DNA from: Dipteris shenzhenensis
Lineage: Eukaryota; Polypodiophyta; Polypodiopsida; Gleicheniales
Assembly (NCBI GenBank): GCA_047967505.1
Contig: CM106539.1
Direction: 5' to 3' (one strand)
Length of the DNA: 64,000 nt
Shown here: positions 57,276 through 64,000 of the stretch, piece by piece
Layout of the letters: every line of letters begins with the position of its first letter
Position numbering within the stretch: the stretch's first letter is position 1
Program-made: the position numbers and the translations under genes
Notes under the pieces: generated by a model
The model's input: the letters and a program-made list of their open reading frames with translations, nothing else
The model's database searches: none
Told to the model about the DNA's origin: nothing

Positions 57276-57363
57276 AGCCTAACATTGAGCAAGCGGATAC
57301 AGACTTCTATCACTCTAATTCAAAGAATGCAGGAGTCTATAAATGCTTGCTCAATGTCAGGCT
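57276..57363. repeat. 88-bp foldback with 19-bp arms
   Basis: AGCCTAACATTGAGCAAGC (57276-57294) is the reverse complement of GCTTGCTCAATGTCAGGCT (57345-57363), with one mismatch. It sits exactly at the boundary between the polypyrimidine tract and the TnpA leader. It could be a tiny MITE or a structural element; no target duplication is evident. Confidence 0.85.
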
Positions 57364-57451
57364 GTCACTCTATTTTTTTCTTTGAATGATGGAAAAAGGG
57401 CATGTATGATAGCTCGATGGTAATCTTCTTCTTTTCTTTTCTTTAGGTCAT

Positions 57452-58836
57452 CATGTGGATAGGAAGCACTTTAGCCTCACTTGATCTTGGAGATGCCACC
57501 TTTCGGGAGTTATATAACATTTTGGAGCACCCTCCCACTCTTGGGGAGTTATACACATACATGGCGGGTACTCTAAACATCCCCCAGGAGTCGGCAGTAT
57601 AGACTCCTAACCACCCCAATCCCACACTAGTTGAGATTACTCTAGTGGAGTCGAGATAGCCCAGCAAGCTATAGAGCCGAGCCCCTTCTCCCCCCTTGCA
57701 GTTAGAAGGCCCTTCTGCCTCGCAGAGCCACCGGCGTACTCCTGTGCAGTCGAGAGACGCTTCTCCAACTATGAGTGGCTAGCATACTCCCGTGCAATCG
57801 AGAGTCGCTTCTCTAGCTACAAGTGGTCAACGTACTAGCTCGACACGATAGGGTAGTAGACGTAGTAGCATGGAAAGTGGTGGGGGATGCATGGCACATT
57901 GCTTTGGGGGGGGTAATGATGGGGGTGGGGATGATTCAGATGATGCAGACATGCCAGAGGGAGATGGTACAATCTTCTATGACATCACTCAGACAGGAGG
58001 CATCTTGATGGATGCATGGTAAAAGGACATCATGGCCTTCATGTGCTCTATAATTGCTAACAACTACAGAGATTGCTTTATTCACTACAAAGACCAGCCA
58101 AAAAAGTTGGCTGATGAGACCCTCGCGCTGCTATTTGCTCTAGGTATCCCAATCCCCCCAATGTTCAGTTTATAGATAAATGGGCCATGTCAAAGATTGT
58201 TATGATACTTGCCAATAAAAGATCTTCGCTTAAGAGGCAGGCTTTAGCCGAGATTGCTAGGAGAGAGGGAGGTCAACCACCAAGGGGCCAGCCCCACACC
58301 GCTCACAAGCGTGAGTACGAGAAAGCAATGAAGGCAGCGAAGGTAGACCCCAGTCTACAGCACATGGAGGCATGAAGGATGCAAATGGAGCAATATGAAA
58401 ACGTGCATTTTGGAGCAGGGGGTTATTGAATCATGGGAGGCCCAATTTGTAAGTATCGATCTCAGATTATATTGCGTTTATGTGGTTTATTAGGAGGTTG
58501 TTTCTCTATACTAACCCCTCTGCAAATTGTGCCATCTTACAGCTTGATATCATGGGCACGTACCCTACTCCCATTGAGACAGCCTACCACCGCCACCATC
58601 ACAAAGGAGATACATGGAGGCACTTCTATGATGACAGGTTGATTACTGAGGAGTAGTATACCCAGGCTACTGGAGCGCCCCCCCAGGTATTTAAAAGTGA
58701 TTAAATAATGTCAATAAATAAAGATTTTCTTTTTTATACATTGATACATGTTGTCCCTCATTTATAGGGCCCTAGGGCTGATCAGGCGGAAGAAGATGAG
58801 GAAGAAGGGTGCGAGGACGCTGAGAACTTAGATTAG
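57452..58836 (+). pseudogene. CACTA family-2 TnpA-like gene (F2)
   Basis: Plus-strand gene after the family-2 spacer. The first exon reads MWIGSTLASLDLGDATFREL, YNILEHPPTLGELYTYMAG, then Pro/Ser-rich TPVQSRDASP repeats and an acidic Gly-rich stretch (GGGNDGGGDDSDDADMPEGD). The conserved part is GGILMDAW, KDIMAFMCSIIANNYRDCFI, RYPNPPNVQFIDKWAMSKIV, LANKRSSLKRQALAEIARRE, KREYEKAMKAAKVDPSLQH and NVHFGAGGY. The next exon carries LDIMGTYPTPIETAYHRHHH and GDTWRHFYDDRL. The acidic tail QAEEDEEEGCEDAENLD ends at 58836. Stops include TAG or TAA near 57600, 57657, 58020 and 58374, with a frame change near 58140. The plan matches family-1 TnpA but the sequence differs strongly. Confidence 0.8.
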
Positions 58837-59265
58837 TCGTAGAAGTAGTGCTAGCTACTCTTTTTTGTACTTGAAGCCATTGGATTAGATTCGTGTCTCT
58901 CTTGATATAGACTCATCTTATTTTTTATACTTGAAGCCACAAGACGTGGCTTGGCTTCATGCTATATGTACATACAAGCACTTTTTAGGCTATGAATTAA
59001 TATACACTCCTTTTATTTTTTTGGCTTTCAATTTCCTTGTGCAACGTTCTATCAATGAATGCCTTGTGAACTAAACGTTTTGGAGTTGTAATGTTTTATT
59101 CAGAATTGTAATCGTCCGCTATAGATGTGCTAATTAAAATGTGGTTGGCTATAAGAATTGAATTACACAATGTGGAAATTGGATTCTTGTAAGCACATAG
59201 CATACACAACATATACAGCATTTTGTTTAACCACACAAAATTCTGCTTCTATTAAAAAAAAAGAT
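58837..59265. other. 3' flank of F2
   Basis: No coding content. ACTTGAAGCCA occurs twice (near 58870 and 58930) with a short duplication around it. It is otherwise AT-rich and featureless. Confidence 0.45.
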
Positions 59266-60915
59266 TCTGTAGAGCATCTATAAGCGGGTCTATGTATGCA
59301 TCTTTCTATTTTTTAAAATTTTTATAGATCGTCTAAAAGCGCATCTATAGGCGCGTCTATCTGTTATATAGACGTGCCGATAGATGCGAGTCTATAGATG
59401 CGCAAATAGACGGAGCAAAGTAATAGACATGAAGTTTCTTAATAATATCAACCTTTATTGCATGCTTAATAGTGATGTGATGAAAAGATGGTTGACAAGA
59501 TATGAGGATGCAAAGGTAAGAAGACAAGGAGAAAGGTCCCTCTTTCATACATACCACAGATCTCATGTGCCATACCCTCAACATCTAAGAGAAATTTGAA
59601 AGGATATTCATGTGGATTGGCTACTTGACGAAATGGAGAGAGTAGAGAGAGACGAGGGGATGCACATCACAATGGAAGAATGGGAGTATGCTAGGGGATG
59701 CATGAGCAAGGTTGGTATATAGAATGTTATGCATAAGTTAGGAGCTTTCAACAATTTAGATGGCTTATTTATTTGATTTTGTCTTGGTGTAGTGTACTAT
59801 GTTCAATGCTATATGGTGTGAGGGCAAGCATTTTTGGACACAACGGATTGATGATAAGAGAAACACACAAGATTGCAGCATCATTGCTAGCTTTGAGGGA
59901 GCCAATGGAGCCATGGATGATTACTGTGGCATAATCCAAGATATTATTAAGCTTGACTTTCGACGCTTCTTTGTGTATATTTTGGATCTCAAGTGGTTTA
60001 AGGATGTGGTGGAAAGAGGCCCTAATGTAGCAATCAAACATCATGCAAGTGGCTTTGTAACTATTGACTCCACAAAGTTTTGGCAAAGTAAAAGGACACA
60101 CTAGTACTACCGCAACAATTTGAATAGGTCTTGCATACACATGTAAAAATACTCACTTTTAAATATTTGATACCTTCGATGCAAGGAAAATAACATGATT
60201 GTATTTGTGTTTGAATTAGGTTGTCTATCGACCAATGGTAGATAATAATAGGTGGTGGCATGTCATACCTATTATGCCATGTTCCATTTACTAATATGGA
60301 GCATATGGAAGATGATCATGGCCATGGAGGTGATAATGACCGTGATAGGAGAGAGAATGATGATCATGAGATAGGAGATACAAATATTGAGGCCATTACC
60401 CGTGAGGATGAGCCTACCATTGGTGATGCTGATTTCGATGAGCACATGAGTAGCACAAGTAGTAGTCGGTTGAATGTATTTGTAGATCTCAACATTGGTT
60501 TGGATTTTGAAATAGATAGTTTGGCAAGGGTTGATCTCATTGAGGATGAGATCGAACAGTAGCCCATCATTGATATTGGCAAAACTATTTTACATATTGT
60601 CTCATTCTCCTCACCTCACTTAATTTTTGTATATGTGGGTTTGCCAAAAAGCATTGATATTTTTATTAAAATGATGTGCTTTGGTAATCATGGGCAATGT
60701 TTGGAGAGCAGTGATGCACATTTATCAGCCTGCACCAAAATATCACTTTCTGTATTCTCTATTCTGCGTTTATAAAGGCATCTAAATCTGCATCTTTAAA
60801 GTGTAGATGTGCGAATAGACACGCCCGTATTTTCACTATTCTAACTATGCCTATAAATGCATTCGTTATTTTGCGCATCTATCAAGCGCGTCTATAGTTG
60901 CTTTGTCTTGTTGTG
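59265..60915 (+). mobile_element. Internally deleted family-2 element B4
   Basis: Family-2 subterminal-type repeats (59270-59425: gcatctataggcgcgtctat, ctatagatgcgc) are fused directly to the last third of a TnpD gene. The element ends at 60915 in CTTTGTCTTGTTGTG, matching the terminus at 7343 and, in reverse complement, 38089. The 3' subterminal repeats are at 60770-60900. The whole N-terminal part of TnpD is missing. I could not identify the left terminus. Confidence 0.78.
59430..60561 (+). pseudogene. CACTA family-2 TnpD, C-terminal third, copy B4
   Basis: Begins MKFLNNINLYCMLNSDVMKR at the repeat junction, corresponding to NSINLFCVLNSDVMKR in copy C just after DUF4218. It continues with VPYPQHLREI, a stop, and DIHVDWLLDEMERVERDEGM. 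DUF4216 follows (CSIIASFEG, ILDLKWFKDVV, 59799-60100) with a frame break at about 60090 (a single-base loss gives SKRTH). The acidic tail ends DLIEDEIEQ at 60561. The junction at about 59430 is a deletion breakpoint. Confidence 0.88.
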
Positions 60916-61705
60916 TACCCACTCACACACATGGGTCTTTGTCATCAAACAACAAGAAAACATCATGGAACTACCTTAGCAACAACAAAATGCAGATTAA
61001 TTGGCAACCTTGATGGATAATGAATTAAACTAATGATGAAATGACTGACACATTGATATATCAATTCTGCACGACTAGGTCTCCAAGTGTTCCTATAATC
61101 TATGATCAACAGTTTGATATATGGACAAAGGGGCAATATGCCACATGATATTAAAGCACCTATGGCTCAAAGCCTTTCAAAGTCGCAAGACCACATCTAG
61201 GTGTATTTGGGACACACTTGCACAATTAAGGTGAGCAACATCAACTGTTTAACATGCAAATTTGTCCTTTTTAATGGTAAAGCCATCATCCTCACATATA
61301 ATGTCATGGTCCCATGCTCGAGCCATGTGGCCTCCTTTCTATTTGACACCAGCGATCCTTCCTATGAGTCTTGTGTAATGTGCAATCGTGGGCTTCCAAG
61401 TTTAAAAGGGTCCCATGTAGATGAACTCCATCTTTAGTTAGCTACTCATTTTGATGTTTTCAAATGATCCATGTCAAGACACAAATAAATCAGATTCAGA
61501 TAAGCTTAAACCTATCTTTGAGAAAACATCTCCATCTGACAAAGCAAGTCAAGATCTCATGTGCCTAATTCTGTATCATGAAGTTGTACCTAGTTACCTA
61601 TAGATCAAACATAGCCTTTGCCACACCTCAAGTCTCTCAATTCATGGAGAATCCTATCGACTTCTAGAAAAGTTTAAGAAATATTTTCTAGCCGAGTAAC
61701 ACATA
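60916..61705. other. Unassigned interval
   Basis: No gene or repeat recognised between the end of B4 and the start of G2. Small open stretches such as 61201-61437 lack any family signature. Confidence 0.4.
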
Positions 61706-62399
61706 TGGTGAAGCAAGCCACAGTTTCTATATCGACTGCTGAGACTGAGTAACTTCCTATTGCCACTACAATATCTGATCACCTCAATGTAGCAACACCC
61801 ATCACTCCTTCCTTCACCACCTAGTTGCTCAAAATACTAATCGAAGTGGAATATACAAAATATTTTGTCTTGAAATTTGGTTTTGTCAAGCATCACGTTG
61901 AATAGAAAATTCTCAAGCTATTTTATGCAGAAAATCTTCAAGCTATTTTATGTTCCTATGTCCTCACAAAAGCTCTGCCCAGCTGAAGCGATTGGAAATA
62001 TTGCAGTTCACCAAAATGAGACTCTCTTGGCCTGGCAGATCGCAAGATCATGTAACCACAGGTGGCGTTATCCCGAAGCTTTAACGAGCTATATAGTAAC
62101 GTGATACCATGATAACGTGATAACGTTTTAGGTTGATAACGTGATACCATGAGTCGTTATCCCAAAGCTTTAACGAGCTATATAGTAACTCCAAAGTTTA
62201 TGTGGTAGGTCAATAACGTGATACCATGAGTCGTCAGTTCAAACTGCCGCAACCTCTTTTATATGAACGTAGTATAATAAAGCACTTATCTCTCTTTCCT
62301 TCGTTCCTCTAATCTCTTTTCTTCTATCCTCTCAGTCTAATAACGCACGTCTCTCTTTTCCGCTTCAATCGCTTTCTTTTGTTCGTTCCTCTACCTCCC

Positions 62400-62660
62400 C
62401 TATGTGCACCATCTAGGGTCCATGCTGGGCTCCGAAGCGAGCCCACTCGATCTCAAAAATGGATTGCAGAAATCTGGGTCCCGGCTACGCTGCGCCCTTC
62501 CATCAAATTAAAAAGCCTTTCGTTGGGACTGCCACTGCTTAAGACGCAGCCATCGCTCGGGATGTAGCTATCTGTGCCTCCACACGACTTTCCACACCAA
62601 CACAATTTGACGACGGAGTTGAGGTCCTACCGGCCCGACGATGGGCGGAATAGGTTCAGT
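62400..62660 (+). pseudogene. AP2/ERF domain fragment, plus arm (G2)
   Basis: Reads KWIAEIWVPATLRPSIK and, one frame on, PFVGTATA, a stop, and DAAIARDVAICAS. This is a degraded AP2/ERF core like the G1 plus arm. A promoter-like CT-rich leader precedes it (CTCTCTTTTCCGCTTCAATC). There is no continuous frame. The arm pairs with the minus-strand fragment at 62.74-62.94 kb. Confidence 0.7.
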
Positions 62661-62945
62661 ACGTAAGCCTTTCCTACTGGTCCTAGTACGCTGAAAATAA
62701 TGCATCTCAATCCCAGTACGCTGGTGGACCTCACCTCCTTCATCAGGTTGTGTTCCTGTGGGAAATCGGGGGAATTCGTTTAGAGTATCAAGATGTGGGG
62801 TGTCGAAGCACACATAAGCTGCATCCCGAGCTATGGCAGCTTCTTGCGGAGTGTCAAACGTTCCTAACCAAAGGCCTTTCTTAATGGAAGGACGCAGCTT
62901 AGCTGGCATTGATGTGCAACAGCGCTGTGTCCAGGAAATAGACAA
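62568..62945 (-). pseudogene. AP2/ERF half-domain with open frame, minus arm (G2)
   Basis: A 125-codon open frame, MSISWTQRCCTSMPAKLRPS, then IKKGLWLGTFDTPQEAAIAR, then DAAYVCFDTPHLDTLNEFPR. From KGLWLGTF onward it is a convincing second half of an AP2/ERF domain (WLGTFDTPQEAAIARDAA), followed by an N-FP ending as in DREB/ERF proteins. The first half (GVRxRxWGKWVAEIR) is absent, replaced by unrelated residues, so DNA binding is not expected. The ATG is only the first in frame, and the 3' third runs into the opposite arm. It could be transcribed as part of a hairpin with the plus-strand fragment. Confidence 0.75.
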
Positions 62946-63471
62946 GAAAAAGAGACTCCAGAGATGGCGTACAATGAAGGGAAAATCGGAGCGGAAACAA
63001 CGGGAAGGAAGGAAGAAGAAGAAGATCGATCAGAGGAAAGGAGGAGACTCTGGTTTCTTCAATCCAGTTTTGAGATCGAGACGGCTTGCTTGTTAGGCCT
63101 GTTTATTAATGGTTCATTATGAAATCAAGGGAATTCTTCAAAGTGCTCATGCTTCTATTTTATGTTTGATTTGCATACCATTATGGAAGGGAAACACGTA
63201 ATCAATCGGAAAAGAAAATAGTGGATGTATATGCCTGAACGTTGTGGAGAATTAATTAAAGTCTTCATAGCCAAATACTTATGAGTTTTCTCACCAATTC
63301 TAATTTATGTACGTGACTCTTCATTCCTTTAAGAGAAGTAACAATTGACCCATTTTCAACGTTTTTAAAAAATGGCATTCTTGCACGAAATACTCTACCA
63401 ATTATATCACCAATTCTAGTTTATGTATGTTGACTCTTTCTTGCCTTAAGAGACATAACACCATTTTTTAA

Positions 63472-63473
<2 letters not shown>

Positions 63474-63505
<32 letters not shown>

Positions 63506-63582
63506 CACTCATGCAAACGCATTCAAGCACATGGATACACACATGTACACACATACACACACACACACACATACAAGCATAA
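63474..63582. repeat. (CA)n microsatellite in G2
   Basis: CA dinucleotide tracts with ATGCAAACGCATTC interruption, at the position equivalent to 13.14-13.28 kb in G1. Confidence 0.93.
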
Positions 63583-64000
63583 AGCAACCTATTATCAAAA
63601 TTATACATTATGATGCATCTATCAAATTTATGTGTCTCTATTGGGTATGATACTTTAAATTAATATGAATTTCACCTAATTCAAGGTCGTACAGAGTATA
63701 ATATCCATTGGATATGATTAACGTTGTTGGGCATGCAAATTTTCTCATTTCTCGCAATGAAAACTTTGTTGGAGGAAAAATTTTATTCCCTCCTAAAAAA
63801 CCCCCTTGTTAGTGGGTCTTTCATCCGGATCATTTGAGATCCAAAGCCTCATATGTTGTATACCTTAGAGCGTGTGTGTGTCAAGTTAAGCAGTGGAGAT
63901 AGTATATTGTACATTGTACTCTAAAGAGTATACTTGTAGTGTAGACAATATATTGTACATTGTGTTGAGAACAATGGAATGAGAATGAAGGTGATGTAGA

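Larger units (their letters stand above)
61706..64000 (+). repeat. Duplicated unit G2 carrying inverted AP2/ERF fragments
   Basis: Second copy of the 11.2-kb unit, without the insertions that split G1: the stretch 63.60-63.84 kb corresponds to both 13.30-13.45 and 15.28-15.56 kb. It continues to the window edge with GTATATTGTACATTGTACTC, which parallels 17.63-17.73 kb. It differs from G1 in the spacer between the AP2 arms, which has no counterpart to the G1 sequence at 12.23-12.42 kb. Confidence 0.8.

Noticed and set aside
56078-57277. Long open frames of about 400 codons rich in Phe, Leu and Ser
   Set aside because: They arise in two overlapping frames from a pyrimidine-only repeat that cannot make stop codons. 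No domain, start context or codon bias supports a protein.
1-64000. tRNA, rRNA and snoRNA genes
   Set aside because: I saw no cloverleaf-type sequence with A and B boxes and no rRNA-like stretch while reading; a tRNAscan-SE and Infernal run would be decisive.

Overview
The window looks like transposon-dominated intergenic DNA from a flowering plant. Grounds are plant-type CACTA (CMC/EnSpm) transposases with plant intron structure, Ty1/copia and Ty3/gypsy LTR fragments primed by initiator tRNA-Met, hAT-like MITEs, AP2/ERF domain pieces and an intron-containing clade-A PP2C pseudogene. The species cannot be named from the sequence. I see no intact host gene. Every sizeable coding region is a transposon gene or a broken host-gene copy.

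Two CACTA families explain most of the window. Family 1 carries TnpD (TAD-like zinc domain, Tnp2 transposase, DUF4218, DUF4216, acidic tail) and a TnpA-like gene (Transposase_24 type). The two genes are divergently transcribed. Its ends read CACTACAAGGCATAGGCC on the TnpA side and CACTACTACACACGGATCC on the TnpD side, and the palindrome GTCGCTATATAGCGAC is repeated near both ends. Family 2 has the same gene set but ends in CACAACAACACAAAG-type termini and uses tctatagacgcg-like repeats. A third family is represented by one TnpA remnant at about 30.1-31.1 kb.

Layout. 1-4.9 kb: right part of a family-1 element inserted (TSD GGG) in a family-2 transposase gene that resumes at 4.9-7.3 kb. 8.2-11.2 kb: family-2 remnant containing a copia derivative (TSD GAAGC) and a MITE. 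11.2-17.7 kb: duplicated unit G1 with inverted AP2/ERF fragments, split by a DUF4283-like retroelement fragment, a CACTA tail and a PP2C pseudogene. 19.0-20.5 kb: very short copia LTRs. 20.5-26.4 kb: two family-1 TnpA halves around a gypsy LTR-gag fragment. 27.3-34.5 kb: LTR remnants, third-family TnpA, a 38-codon tandem repeat, MITEs. 34.6-52.6 kb: a family-2 gene split by a 15.8-kb family-1 element with both ends and TSD ACC. That element contains a nested family-2 copy and a 3.8-kb palindromic array. 52.6-60.9 kb: more family-1 and family-2 fragments, a 1.2-kb polypyrimidine tract and a family-2 TnpA. 61.7-64.0 kb: second copy of the AP2 unit (G2).

The main pattern is repeated mutual nesting. 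Three family-1 right ends sit in three different family-2 TnpD genes, and a family-2 element sits inside family 1. Both families share one architecture: divergent TnpA and TnpD around a repeat-rich central spacer. All gene copies I could read carry nonsense codons or truncations, so any current movement would need transposase from elsewhere.
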